NCBI RefSeq assembly: GCF_934630525.1
Contig: NZ_CAKTVX010000003.1
Coordinates: 124,001 to 188,000 of the forward strand
Length of the DNA stretch: 64,000 nucleotides
Direction of reading: 5' to 3'
Origin: an uncultured Slackia sp.
GTDB taxonomy: Bacteria; Actinomycetota; Coriobacteriia; Coriobacteriales; Eggerthellaceae
Below the pieces are notes generated by a model, which did no database searches, was not told where the DNA came from, and saw only the letters and a program-made list of their open reading frames with translations. Each line of letters opens with the position of its first letter. The first letter of the stretch is position 1. Shown piece by piece: positions 24,562 through 34,130 of this stretch. The translations under genes were made by a program, and so were the position numbers.

Positions 24562-26148
24562 ATGGGCAACGTATCGCAAAAGACGGCAAGCAGCACGCCA
24601 ATCAAAAGCGCCATCAGCTGCGCTCTACAGGTCTCTTGGGTTCCGGTTGTCTGCTACGCGCAGCGCGTCGAATGGTCTGGACTGCCTATCGAACGCGCGC
24701 TTCCGCTTGCGTGCTACTTTGCCGCAGCTCTCTTCGCAGTGGCATGCGTCATGCATTTCATGCAGGAAACGCTCAAAAGCGACTCGGGCCACGTGCTCGA
24801 CATAGGAGCGATCGCCACGTACGCATTCGGCGTTGCCTTGCTTTTGGCGACTGGACAAACGGAAGGCAACGCACCCATCACTTGCATCGCGTTCGCCCTT
24901 ATCGGTTGCTCGAGCGGAATAGGCGTTCTTCAGCTTGAGCGATGCCTTATGTGCCTTGAGGTAAAGCAGACGACCTTCGCAACGCTCGCAGCAGTTTTCG
25001 TCGCCTGCGCCGTCATTTTCGTTCTACCGATTTTTTCGGTGCCAATCAGCCTTGTTGCATCCCTCGTCTTCGTTGCGGCGTCTTGCCTTGCGAGGCCTCG
25101 CTTGGAACGCCCCCAAGTCGACCCTTCGACCATCGATTCAAAGCTGCTTCGCGCAAAAATTGGTTCGTTCAACAAGCGAACGGCAGCGGCGATGCTCCTT
25201 CTTGGAGCAGCTTCGACCGTGCCCATTTCGCTGTTCGTCTCGAGCGATGCATCATTCATCGGCGATTCCATCCAGGTTGCGGCCATGATTAACGCATGGG
25301 CGCCCCTCGCGTTCGTATTTTTCGCGGGCATCGTCGCAATAGGCTGGCTGCCAAACCGCGAGCCTAATCCGTTCGGCTCGCTCCGAGCGCTTTTCGCAAT
25401 TGCGCTGCTCAGCTTCTTTCCCATTTCCCCTGGCAGCGAATTCAACATGTGGCTCGTTCTGATTTTCAGCATGGTTTGGGTGGTGTCGCTCGCCGGAGTT
25501 ACGTTGCTCATATCGTGCGAAATCGATCAGAAATATGCGGAATGCGGTCAGTCTGCCCTTGGGCGAAACGTCTCGTTCCTCTGCATTGGGGTGCTTGCTG
25601 GGCTCGCCGTAATCATGTTTGTGAAAAGCTTCGTTCCCCAATTTGCGGGAATTGTTGGCCGAAACAGCGATGGCACCATGCTCATTTGCAGCATGAGCAT
25701 GGCGTGCGTGATGCTGCTTTTCCTGGCAACCAACACGCTTATCACCAAGAACATGCTTCATGAAGTGGCGCTTTTCGGCCGAGGCAAGCTTGCATTTCAT
25801 GTGCCGGAGGAAGCGATTCGCGAAGAGAAGCAGGCGAAGCCGTCGCTAGAGCCAGTGGCGGGCGCCACCATGCCTGCCGGCAAGAACGCCGATTCGCAAA
25901 CCGCTGCGCACGAAAGGCGGCGCGACCATTCTTTCGTATCGAAATGCAAGAACATCGCCCTCGAATACGGCTTGACCCCACGCGAACTTGAGGTTCTCAT
26001 CATTCTTGCGCAGGGCAACACACTCGCGCGCGTTCAGGAAGAACTGGTGATATCGGAAGGTACGGCCATCACCCACCGGCGCAATATCTATCGGAAACTC
26101 GACGTGCACAGCAAGCAAGAGCTCATCGATTTCGTTGCGGCCTCGTAG
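24562..26148 (+). CDS. Membrane-bound LuxR-family transcriptional regulator
   Basis: A 528-residue protein with a multi-spanning membrane region (residues about 20-410), a basic linker, and a LuxR helix-turn-helix at about 465-525 (LTPRELEVLIILAQGN...NIYRKLDVHSKQELIDF). The ATG at 24562 follows GGAGGGGGAA; an upstream GTG at 24541 is in frame but less likely. It is divergent from the cytochrome/flavoprotein operon and is its likely regulator. A 99-base piece of its helix-turn-helix coding sequence recurs at 44726-44824 with four differences. Confidence 0.9.
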   Translation: MGNVSQKTASSTPIKSAISCALQVSWVPVVCYAQRVEWSGLPIERALPLACYFAAALFAVACVMHFMQETLKSDSGHVLDIGAIATYAFGVALLLATGQTEGNAPITCIAFALIGCSSGIGVLQLERCLMCLEVKQTTFATLAAVFVACAVIFVLPIFSVPISLVASLVFVAASCLARPRLERPQVDPSTIDSKLLRAKIGSFNKRTAAAMLLLGAASTVPISLFVSSDASFIGDSIQVAAMINAWAPLAFVFFAGIVAIGWLPNREPNPFGSLRALFAIALLSFFPISPGSEFNMWLVLIFSMVWVVSLAGVTLLISCEIDQKYAECGQSALGRNVSFLCIGVLAGLAVIMFVKSFVPQFAGIVGRNSDGTMLICSMSMACVMLLFLATNTLITKNMLHEVALFGRGKLAFHVPEEAIREEKQAKPSLEPVAGATMPAGKNADSQTAAHERRRDHSFVSKCKNIALEYGLTPRELEVLIILAQGNTLARVQEELVISEGTAITHRRNIYRKLDVHSKQELIDFVAAS

Positions 26149-26181
26149 CAACAGTGAGCTAGCGCGCAAGCCACCGCCAAC

Positions 26182-27645
26182 CTATGCCCCGCTTTCGACA
26201 ACATCAATAAGCTCCTGCTGCGAATGGACGCCGAGCTTCGCGTACACATGCGAAACATGCGTTTTCACGGTGTTGTAAGAAACGACGAGCGTTTCCTGAA
26301 TGTATCTCGCATTGCGCCCGCGGGCCAAAAGGCCGAAAACCTCGCGCTCGCGTTCCGTCAAACGGGCGTCTTCCGCAAGCTGAAGCAGCCGGTCCTCAAA
26401 AGCCTGCTCGCTGCTTTCACGTTCGACAACGCGCACCTCGGGCGCAGGGGAAACCTCCTCGATCGTTTTCGAGAACCTGAACTCCCCAACAACGAACAGC
26501 ATGTACGCCACAAGAGCAAGCACGATGCACGACGCAATGGCGGAAAGCAAGACCGCGTCGTTTTGGCAAGCGGCATTCGTCATGCGGCCGAACACGGCGC
26601 CGAATATCGTTCCCCACGAAGCCATGGCATTTCCCCAGGCAAACGCAGACAACGCGCCAACGGGGTTGCGCGATCCAAGCTGAATCAAGACGTAGTACAT
26701 AAGAATCTCGAACGCGCCCGTGCCCGCAGAGAGCAGCGCACTCGCCACAGCATCGCGCGAGGCGCTTCCCACGGAAAGGGCCAGAAAACCCGCCACCGAT
26801 AAAAGAAGAGACACGCGAAAAAGCCCATCGGGCGAAAGGGCACGCCGGCGCGCGACCGCAACAAGCGCCACAAGGCACAAAGGCACAAGCGCCGAAAACG
26901 CCACGACCGGCACGCGATCAGCCTCGCCAAACGTGAGGGAGTAGCCATAGACGAAGCGGAAAACCACGAGCGAGATGAACAGCTGATGGCCGAAGGGAAC
27001 AAAAGACGAAGGCGAAGTGATCGAAATCTCGGCAGGCGATTCATGCTGCAGCTTTCCACATATCGCGAAAAGCCGCTGCCTGCAAAGCGCCACGCTCGCA
27101 AGGGGAATGCACACGAACAAGGCCAGATTCGTCCAAACGGGCAAGGCCCCGAACACCCAGCGCAGCGCAAAAGAGACGACGTACGCACACGCGACTATGA
27201 TTCCCGACGTTCTTGCCGAAAGCCCGACACAGCTTAAGCCAACGCATATATTGGCAAGGCCGCTGCCCACCGTGACCAAAGACGCGCCGAGAACCGCAAA
27301 GGCGGCAAAGCGCGTCACGGAACCCACGGCGCAAAAAGCCGAGCCAGCAATCATGGCAAGGCAAACGCCCCACGCGAACAGCCGCCCGCTCAAAGGCTGC
27401 GGGCGCCAGAAAGCCGCGAAGGCAACCGCGGCAAGAAAAGCTCCGCCGACGCAGGCGCTCAGCTCGCGCGTCCAAATGAAAACCGCGTCAAAAAGCGGGA
27501 ATGCGCTGTAGTTCAAAAGCCAATATTCCGAAAACACGAGCATCAGCGCCGCCATGCACGCCATCGACATCGAGCGGCGCTCGCCGCGCTCGTCACACTC
27601 GCCAACACCTTCAAGATTTCCCTCGTGCTCCACAGCGCACACGGC
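26182..27645 (-). CDS. Membrane-bound LuxR-family transcriptional regulator
   Basis: A 487-residue one-component regulator: about ten or more hydrophobic segments in residues 15-400, then a LuxR domain near 425-485 (LTEREREVFGLLARGRN...VYAKLGVHSQQELIDVV). I take the GTG at 27645, six bases after GGGAGGG; a GTG at 27657 is also in frame. It converges with the LuxR gene ending at 26148, only 33 bases away, and is divergent from the flavoprotein at 27860, its probable target. The ligand is unknown. Confidence 0.88.
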   Translation of the reverse strand, partial: AVCAVEHEGNLEGVGECDERGERRSMSMACMAALMLVFSEYWLLNYSAFPLFDAVFIWTRELSACVGGAFLAAVAFAAFWRPQPLSGRLFAWGVCLAMIAGSAFCAVGSVTRFAAFAVLGASLVTVGSGLANICVGLSCVGLSARTSGIIVACAYVVSFALRWVFGALPVWTNLALFVCIPLASVALCRQRLFAICGKLQHESPAEISITSPSSFVPFGHQLFISLVVFRFVYGYSLTFGEADRVPVVAFSALVPLCLVALVAVARRRALSPDGLFRVSLLLSVAGFLALSVGSASRDAVASALLSAGTGAFEILMYYVLIQLGSRNPVGALSAFAWGNAMASWGTIFGAVFGRMTNAACQNDAVLLSAIASCIVLALVAYMLFVVGEFRFSKTIEEVSPAPEVRVVERESSEQAFEDRLLQLAEDARLTEREREVFGLLARGRNARYIQETLVVSYNTVKTHVSHVYAKLGVHSQQELIDVVESGA

Positions 27646-27859
27646 GTTCCCTCCCACGTCACAGCCCCATTTACGACGCTCTCATTCTACCAAGGTGAAA
27701 CGATTTCGCAGCCGAAGGGCGCTCCTCAAAAGGCCTCCTAGGCAAATATCACCCGACCAGTATGAGGTCATAACGCGTCCCAAAATGTAGGCTAAGCGCC
27801 GTCAAAAGCCAGTTCGCAACAGCAAAAAGCGAACGGCAGAAAACACGAGGAGGGACATC
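27646..27859. promoter_or_regulatory. Divergent LuxR/flavoprotein promoter region
   Basis: A short dyad, TATGA-GG-TCATA (27761-27772), lies about 90 bases before the flavoprotein start and is a candidate operator. No clear -10 or -35 elements are obvious on either strand. Confidence 0.35.
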
Positions 27860-29533
27860 ATGAGTCAATCAATGAGTCGTCGCAGGTTCTTTGAAATCGG
27901 CGCGGTTACCGCGGCAATTGCCGGAACGGGACTCACCGGCTGCTCCGCAGGCAAGCCCAAAACCGTCGAAGAGTCGGCAAGCGCAGCAACGGACTGGCTG
28001 GGAGCGGCACCCGAAATCGCCGACGACGAAATTATCGAAACCGTCGAGACCGAAATCTTGGTGTGCGGCGCCGGCACGTCGGGCTTGTTTACCGCCTGCG
28101 CGGCGGCGGAAGAAGGCGCCAAGGTCGTGTGCCTTGAGAAGGGCGCCATTGGCGGCGGCGTCAGGGACAATCTGGGCGCGCTCAACAGCCGCCTGCAGAA
28201 GGAAGCGGGCGAAGAAATCGACGAGAACGAAATCGTCAATGACATGATTCGCTACGCCGACAACTACTGCAATCCCAAGCTGTACCACATTTGGGCCCAG
28301 AACTCCGGCGAGGCCATCGACTGGTACCAGGACCGCCTCGAGGAAGCCGGCTTCGAGCTTTACTTCGAAGGCGCGAAAAACGCCAAGCCTTCCCTGTACA
28401 AGCATTGGGCGACGGGCCATATTCCCAGCTGGCCTGCCGATGCCGAATTCGCAGGCCTGAGCGACGTCGTGAACGGCAAAATCGTTCTTGGCGACTACGC
28501 CAAATCGAAGGACGTCGACTTCCGCTTCAGCACCCCGATGATCCGCCTCGTGCAAGACGAGAGCGGAAAGGTGACGGGCGCCATTGCAAAATCTTCCGAC
28601 GGCTACATCAAAATCAACGCGAGCAAGGGCACGGTCGTTTGCACGGGCGGGTACGCGCGCAACGAAGAGATGCTCGAGACCCTGCAGCCGCAGACCCTGA
28701 ACAAGTACTCGCTTTCCATCGCGATTGACGGCACCACGGGCGACGGCATTAAGGCATGCCTCTGGGCCGGCGCGCACATGGACGAGGTCCACACGGCGAT
28801 GGTGTTCGACCGCGTCGCGGTTAAGCCCGACGAGCTCGGCGGATCGGAAACCACCGGTTCCCTGTTCTGGATGGGCTCCAACCCTTGGCTGAAGGTCAAC
28901 CTGAATGGCGAGCGCTTCACCAACGAGGCGGCGCCGTACGACTACATTCTGAATTCGACGCTGACTCAGCCCGGCCACACCGTGGTGGATATTTGGGACT
29001 CCGACTACGAGAAGTACCTCGAGCAATTCGACATCCATGGCTGCGCGCGCGTCTTCCCCTTCGACAACGGCGCGCCGACCAATATGACGCTCGAAGCCAC
29101 CAAGGGCCTCAACGAAGGCCTGATCGAGAATGGCTATATCGTGGTGGCAGATACCATTGAAGAGCTTGCGGAAGGCCTCGGCCTGCCCGCCGAGGCGCTG
29201 AAGAAGACCGTCGAGCGCCAGAACGAGAATTACGACGCGGGCGTCGACCCCGATTTCGGAAAAGACGCGCATCGCTTGTCGGCGATTCGCACGGCGCCGT
29301 TCTATGGCGTTCGCACTTCGGGCTACATGCTGTGCACGCTCGACGGCATTGCGATCAACGAAAACTTCCAGGCCGTCGACGACAACGGCAAGGCGATTGA
29401 GGGCTTGTACGTCACGGGCGTCGACTCGGGTTCGTACTATGCCCACACGTATCCGAATATGTCGACCGGCAACTGCTGCGGCCGCTCCGTCACCTTCGGC
29501 CGCATGATCGGAAAGGCCCTCGCCGCGAAATAA
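27860..29533 (+). CDS. Exported FAD-dependent reductase (fumarate reductase family)
   Basis: A 557-residue flavoprotein. SRRRFF (residues 6-11) is the Tat motif, and the lipobox is LTGC (Cys28). VCGAGTSGLFTA near residue 68 binds FAD, KGAIGGGVRDNLGALNSR covers the isoalloxazine side, and the C-terminal EGLYVTGVDSGSYYAHTYPN completes the site. The ATG at 27860 follows GAGGAGGG. It is a close relative of the protein at 35859 (shared WLG-AP-I start, QKEAG, TGGYA and NFQA motifs). No cytochrome gene is adjacent, so it may share an electron donor. The acceptor is unknown. Confidence 0.9.
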   Translation: MSQSMSRRRFFEIGAVTAAIAGTGLTGCSAGKPKTVEESASAATDWLGAAPEIADDEIIETVETEILVCGAGTSGLFTACAAAEEGAKVVCLEKGAIGGGVRDNLGALNSRLQKEAGEEIDENEIVNDMIRYADNYCNPKLYHIWAQNSGEAIDWYQDRLEEAGFELYFEGAKNAKPSLYKHWATGHIPSWPADAEFAGLSDVVNGKIVLGDYAKSKDVDFRFSTPMIRLVQDESGKVTGAIAKSSDGYIKINASKGTVVCTGGYARNEEMLETLQPQTLNKYSLSIAIDGTTGDGIKACLWAGAHMDEVHTAMVFDRVAVKPDELGGSETTGSLFWMGSNPWLKVNLNGERFTNEAAPYDYILNSTLTQPGHTVVDIWDSDYEKYLEQFDIHGCARVFPFDNGAPTNMTLEATKGLNEGLIENGYIVVADTIEELAEGLGLPAEALKKTVERQNENYDAGVDPDFGKDAHRLSAIRTAPFYGVRTSGYMLCTLDGIAINENFQAVDDNGKAIEGLYVTGVDSGSYYAHTYPNMSTGNCCGRSVTFGRMIGKALAAK

Positions 29534-29943
29534 GGCAAAGCGGAAACGGCGGGAATGATTGGCGGTTATTAACCCCTCCCACCCATGATAGCCGCCATCA
29601 AGGAAGCCCGCGTTTTGAGCGAGCGCTTTCGATGATTTTCGCCAACAAGCCCGCATCGCACCTCCCACGATGCGGGCAAACTTAGAGCGCCTCTGGTTGA
29701 ACAGCTCCACTCCAGGCTACACTGCGTAGGCCAGATCAAAAATCATCTGCGTTGGCTATGTGTGGCTTGAGCAAATCCATCCTATCGACCTAGTCCAGTT
29801 ATTGACGTGGATAAACCTTTTCGATTGCGCAAATCGCCGCCGAACGTATCTATGCAAGACCCAACGTTCTTTCGTCCAAAGGACCGCTCGGACCGATTGG
29901 GGAGAGCAAGGCGCAATAAGGCCGAGAGAGCAATGGCGCGTTC
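29534..29943. other. 410-base gap between convergent genes
   Basis: The only clear structure is the hairpin at 29649-29677. I see no gene in the remaining sequence. Confidence 0.5.
29649..29677. terminator. Hairpin between convergent genes
   Basis: A perfect 10-bp stem, GCCCGCATCG/CGATGCGGGC, with a 9-base loop. T-runs are weak, so its strength as a terminator is uncertain. Confidence 0.5.
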
Positions 29944-31365
29944 CTAGCAGATTCCATCGAACAGCGCGTACAGCTCATCGCGCGAGTGAATGCCCAGCTT
30001 GCGGTACAGATTTCTCACGTGGGTTTTCACGGTTTGCTCCGAGATAAACAGCTCGCTCGCTATTTCGTGGTTACGTTTGCGCTGGGCGAGCTGCGCAAGA
30101 ATCTCCTCCTCGCGCAGCGTGAGGCCAAAATCACGCGCCAGCTCGTGGCTGCGCCCCTCGATGATATCGGATCGAGCAAACTGCTCAAGGCGATGCGGCT
30201 CCGCATCTTCAACGCTCATACCCCACGTGTTCGTAAGACTGCGCTCCGAAAGCAACACCATAGTTCCCACGACCACAAGAATTATCACCACGGCGGGAAG
30301 CGCAAAGGACGCATCCACGCCGAAAGGCATGCCTAACAAGAAATCGTGGGCCGTACGGCCCGCCCCGTTGAACGCCATGCGTACGGCGCGCTCGATGCCG
30401 AAAAGCCACAGCGCGGCGATGCCGTAGCGGTAGCACATGTTCGACATGATGATCATGACGAGTATCGAGCATGCCGTGTACGCCCCAGAGACGAAGAACG
30501 CAGTAACCAAGTTGTTAAAGTTCCCAATAGCGGGGATAATCAGGAATGCACCGACCATCAGCGGAAGCGCGACGCGGTAAATAACAGAAAAGTCGAATTT
30601 CCCTTTACGCATGGCTACGCCGAGAAACACGAACAGGCCCACAAACAACGTGCCGGGCGAGGAATGCGGCCCGAACGCCGACGTGGTGAGCTGCTGCTGC
30701 ACAAGCCCGTACGCGAATGAGAATATCGCCATCCACAGCACAAGCTTCCAGGGAAAAGCTATGCGCGCGACTGGCATGCGCGTTCGCTCGGCCAACGGAA
30801 TAGAGCGGAAAGCCGCCCCGACGCTTACGATTGTCACGACGGGCAACACAAACAAATACACGGCGAACCACGGGAACATGAACCCCTTCATCGTGTACAC
30901 GATGAGCGCCGCAGCAACGATAGATGCGGAATAGTAGAGGGCCACGCGCAACGGGTTCAGGCAGCCATACAATTCCGACCACAGAATGAGAATAATGGCT
31001 ATTCCCGCGCCACCAGCGATTGCTCCAGCCGCGCACAAGACACTCGGACATGAGGGAAACGCGGCACCCAACAAAACACACGCCGTAGAGAAAAGCAGCA
31101 AACATAGCGACATGATTCGAGCCCAGGGTTTCTCGATGAGCGGAGAGAGACGCTTGGCGAACACCACGCCCACCAGAAGAACGACCATCATCGACAAGTC
31201 GAACACATCGCGGGTGGCGGGAAGCCGACCCTGCCCCTCGAAATACGACCCCACGAACGCGAGCTCAATCCACGCGCGGTATGCCGCCAAACCTATGAAT
31301 GCGAGCGGGAGCTTCGGCAGCCTCGAGGCCCGTTCTCCCCCATTGTCAATGTGTTCCTCGGTCAC
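29944..31365 (-). CDS. Membrane-bound LuxR-family transcriptional regulator
   Basis: A 473-residue regulator with a membrane region from about residue 20 to 385 and a C-terminal LuxR domain (LTLREEEILAQLAQRK...NLYRKLGIHSRDELYALF). The GTG at 31365 is used; the ribosome site is weak (GAGG at -15). It is divergent from the flavoprotein at 31688. One hydrophobic segment (GVAMRKGKFDFSVIYRVALPL) aligns in type with the DFSFLYQWAIPL segment of the regulator at 34131, so these membrane domains are related. Confidence 0.87.
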   Translation of the reverse strand: MTEEHIDNGGERASRLPKLPLAFIGLAAYRAWIELAFVGSYFEGQGRLPATRDVFDLSMMVVLLVGVVFAKRLSPLIEKPWARIMSLCLLLFSTACVLLGAAFPSCPSVLCAAGAIAGGAGIAIILILWSELYGCLNPLRVALYYSASIVAAALIVYTMKGFMFPWFAVYLFVLPVVTIVSVGAAFRSIPLAERTRMPVARIAFPWKLVLWMAIFSFAYGLVQQQLTTSAFGPHSSPGTLFVGLFVFLGVAMRKGKFDFSVIYRVALPLMVGAFLIIPAIGNFNNLVTAFFVSGAYTACSILVMIIMSNMCYRYGIAALWLFGIERAVRMAFNGAGRTAHDFLLGMPFGVDASFALPAVVIILVVVGTMVLLSERSLTNTWGMSVEDAEPHRLEQFARSDIIEGRSHELARDFGLTLREEEILAQLAQRKRNHEIASELFISEQTVKTHVRNLYRKLGIHSRDELYALFDGIC

Positions 31366-31687
31366 AGTCCAACAACCTCATCATCAATATGCGCCCGTTC
31401 GTCTCATCGAGCACAATTATATTCCCCCGACGCTAGCGACCCCGACGAATGTTACCCCTTTTTTCCGAAGCAGAACCAAACGATCAAGCAAAGCACCAGG
31501 TCACACAGGTGGTAGAGAAAGGTGGTAGAGAAATACCACTCCAAAAAACGCAACTGGCGGATAGTTTTTCGAAATCGACCGCGCCATGATTCTAGCCACA
31601 GCGCGCCGCCCTTCCCCTCCCCTGCATCGGCCGGCGCGCCTTCATCGCGCTTGCGAAAAAGGGAAGGTTCACAAGGAAGGTCTAACC
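31366..31687. promoter_or_regulatory. Divergent region with a tandem 13-base repeat
   Basis: GGTGGTAGAGAAA occurs twice head to tail at 31508-31533 and is followed by an inverted TACCAC. This compact element is a good candidate operator for the neighbouring LuxR protein. The rest of the 322 bases shows no gene. Confidence 0.45.
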
Positions 31688-33343
31688 ATGGAAAACATCA
31701 CGCAAAATGTATCGCGCCGAAGCTTTTTCGGCATCGCGAGCACCGCGGCGACCGTAGCGGCGGGCGCAATCGCACTTGCCGGCTGCTCGCCGACAAAGGG
31801 CGCAAAGGACAGCACGTCCAAGGCCGAAGCCGAAAAGACCACGACGGTCGCTGGCCACGAGCGCGCAGGACTGCCGTCGTTTTTCGTAGCGCCCGATCCC
31901 ATCACCGATATCAAGAAGACGCTTGACTTCGACGTGGTTGTCATTGGCGCAGGCGCCGCGGGCGTTCCTGCTGCGCTCGCCGCCTGCGAGGCGGGAGCAC
32001 ATGTGGCACTCGTCCAGAAAGAGGCTACCGCCATCTCGCAGGGCAACACTGCCAGCGGCATCATCACCGACCAATCCAACCCGGCCGCAGCGGCCGCACT
32101 GCGCCAGCTGCTCGTTAAGGAATCGGCCTACCGCGCCGACGCAGACCTTATCGACGTGTGGATCGAGAACGGCGGCGAAGCAGTGAAGTGGGTGCTCGAC
32201 CATGTGAAAGAGGCCGGCGGATCGGTTATCGACCAGGGCAACAACCAGCAGTCGAAGGCCTCCAACGAGGTCAACGGCTATTCCAGCTTGAACTACGTCA
32301 CTTCATACATGGGCCCGAAGCCCTACAATAACGGCGAGGGCATGAAGGTGCTCGCCGACGTGGCGGCCGAGGCTGGCGTTGAAATCTTCTACAACACCCC
32401 AGCCGAGCAGCTCGTCAAAGACGGCGACAAAGTCACCGGCGTGATTGCAAAGAGCGAGGAGGGCTACGTTCAGTTCAATGCCAAGAAGGGCGTCATCGTG
32501 GCCACGGGCGACTACCAAAACGACGAGGCGATGTCGAACTACTACCTGCCCGATTTGAAATACTTCGGCCGAAAGCAATCGAACAAGACTGGCGACGGCC
32601 ACAAGATGGTCGTGTGGGCCGGCGGCAAGATCTCCAACATCGTACACACCAAGATGATGCACGACTTCGATGCAGGCCCGATGTGGAACATGCCGTTCCT
32701 TGCCGTGAAAACCGCGACGGGCGAACGCTTCATGAACGAGAAGATCGACATGGCTGTGGTATGCAACTACCTGACATCGGAAGAGGACGCGGGCCGATAT
32801 TGCCAGGTATTTGACAGCAAGTACGCCGACACCGCATCGACTTGGAAGGGCTGCGGCAAGTTTGTCGACCCCGATGGACTGAAAGTTTACATGCAGGAGG
32901 AAGACGTCGAACGCAAGGGCGTGCTGCCGAGCTTCATCAGCACCTGGAAGGCCGACACGCTCGAGGAGCTGGGCAAGAAGATGGGCGTGGGCGATATCGA
33001 CGCGTTCGTTGAGACCGTGAAGCATTACAACGAGATCTGCGAAGCGGGCGCCGACACCGACTTCGGCAAGGAGGCGCAGTACCTCGTCCCCGTCGATTCC
33101 GCCCCCTACTACGGCATCAGCCGCACGATTCGCGTCTCGGCTATCTGCACGGGCGTTGACGTGAATAAGCAGCACCAATGCCTCGACGAAGCGGGCGAGC
33201 CCATCGAGGGTCTGTATGCAGTAGGCAACTGCTCGGGCGGCTTCTATGGCGGCGTTGATTACCCGCTGACCGTCGGTGGCCTGTCAATCGGCCGCTGCTA
33301 CACCGAAGGCTACGTAACCGGCAAACTGGTCGCGTCACTGTAG
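31688..33343 (+). CDS. Exported FAD-dependent reductase (fumarate reductase family)
   Basis: A 551-residue flavoprotein. SRRSFFG (residues 9-15) is the Tat motif, and the lipobox is LAGC (Cys33). The FAD fold VIGAGAAGVPAALAA lies near residue 80, and the C-terminal GLYAVGNCSGGFYGGVDYPL closes the FAD site. The ATG at 31688 follows AAGGAAGG. It differs more from the 27860 and 35859 proteins than they do from each other, so its acceptor is probably different. Its C-terminus is the closest match in the window to the remnant at 61559-61864 (LYAVGN...DYPL). It has its own terminator and a divergent LuxR gene. Confidence 0.9.
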   Translation: MENITQNVSRRSFFGIASTAATVAAGAIALAGCSPTKGAKDSTSKAEAEKTTTVAGHERAGLPSFFVAPDPITDIKKTLDFDVVVIGAGAAGVPAALAACEAGAHVALVQKEATAISQGNTASGIITDQSNPAAAAALRQLLVKESAYRADADLIDVWIENGGEAVKWVLDHVKEAGGSVIDQGNNQQSKASNEVNGYSSLNYVTSYMGPKPYNNGEGMKVLADVAAEAGVEIFYNTPAEQLVKDGDKVTGVIAKSEEGYVQFNAKKGVIVATGDYQNDEAMSNYYLPDLKYFGRKQSNKTGDGHKMVVWAGGKISNIVHTKMMHDFDAGPMWNMPFLAVKTATGERFMNEKIDMAVVCNYLTSEEDAGRYCQVFDSKYADTASTWKGCGKFVDPDGLKVYMQEEDVERKGVLPSFISTWKADTLEELGKKMGVGDIDAFVETVKHYNEICEAGADTDFGKEAQYLVPVDSAPYYGISRTIRVSAICTGVDVNKQHQCLDEAGEPIEGLYAVGNCSGGFYGGVDYPLTVGGLSIGRCYTEGYVTGKLVASL

Positions 33344-33365
33344 CACGCAAAGATAATCGCAGATG

Positions 33366-33403
33366 AAGGCGGCTTCGGCATATCGCTGGGGCCGCCTTTT
33401 TCA
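33366..33403 (+). terminator. Terminator of the flavoprotein gene
   Basis: The stem AAGGCGGC/GCCGCCTT, followed by a T-run, lies 23 bases after the stop codon. Confidence 0.8.
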
Positions 33404-33870
33404 ATATGGGATTCACATACCGAATTGCCGCTTCGGAATATGATTGACGGGAATCTCCGTCGTCAAAGACAGCCAAGCCATCAATGCGGCACGCCTGAGC
33501 CCCTACCCCATTCCCAAGCAAACGCAGACGTGGCTTTTAATAATTGCGAACAGCTACACACTGAGATTATTGTCATTTCACAATGGCCCGCGATAAAGTG
33601 CTCGCCTTCGAAGAGGCAGTTGTTACCGTATCGAAGCAGCGCGAACGAAATGACGCGGAAAGCGTCTTCGCTACTCCGCCGAATAAAGCCTCATCGACAA
33701 CTGGGCGTAAATCCTATTCAACAACAACACCGGCATAGACCATTTGAATGGTCGTCCGCTCACGCAGAGCAAGATGGCACAATTCATCGAGCAAACCTAG
33801 AACGCCTCTGAGCGGGCAGCCAATCGGGGACGCTTTTTCGTGCGATTGTTTAGGCAAAAGGCACCAGAAC
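33404..33870. other. Non-coding stretch, possibly eroded
   Basis: No gene can be supported. A 51-codon plus-strand ORF at 33582-33737 lacks a ribosome site. A GGGGACGCTTTTTCG segment near 33826 resembles the boxes upstream of nap and nrf. Confidence 0.4.
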
Positions 33871-34122
33871 TCAGCACCAATAAATCGAATTTCCCGTTTC
33901 GACGGACGCCACGAGCAGAGACTTTATTCGCTCGGCCGTATAGTAACGCCCCTCGTACATAAACGGGGCTTCCTGCTGCTCAATCCAAAACTCACGCGCC
34001 ACCTTGGGCGCGCCCTGGGGCCCAATCGAATCGAACACGCGAATACGCTCGCCTATCACAGCTGCAAAAGGCCCTCCAACTTCCATGATCGACATTTGCC
34101 ACATTGCCGGCGATGTCACCAA
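33871..34122 (-). CDS. Small hypothetical protein
   Basis: An 83-codon ORF starting with GTG, only 8 bases after the stop of the LuxR gene at 34131, so possibly translated with it. The sequence (VFDSIGPQGAPKVAREFWIEQQEAPFMYEG and a YYTAERIKSLL segment) has protein-like composition and no low complexity. I recognise no family. Its ribosome site is weak; it could also be a remnant. Confidence 0.4.
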   Translation of the reverse strand: MVTSPAMWQMSIMEVGGPFAAVIGERIRVFDSIGPQGAPKVAREFWIEQQEAPFMYEGRYYTAERIKSLLVASVETGNSIYWC

Positions 34123-34130
34123 GCCTCAGG

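Noticed and set aside
24407..24938. Overlapping plus-strand ORFs upstream of and into the LuxR gene
   Set aside because: They use a frame that overlaps the LuxR start and give low-complexity Arg-rich products. The region is better read as a promoter.
27869..29710. 613-codon ORF on the minus strand opposite the flavoprotein gene
   Set aside because: High-GC antisense shadow: Arg/Val/His-rich composition, no motifs, while the plus-strand frame encodes a complete Tat flavoprotein.
33582..33737. 51-codon plus-strand ORF whose first residues loosely resemble CoA-transferase N-termini
   Set aside because: No ribosome site, only about a dozen suggestive residues, and no continuation in any frame.
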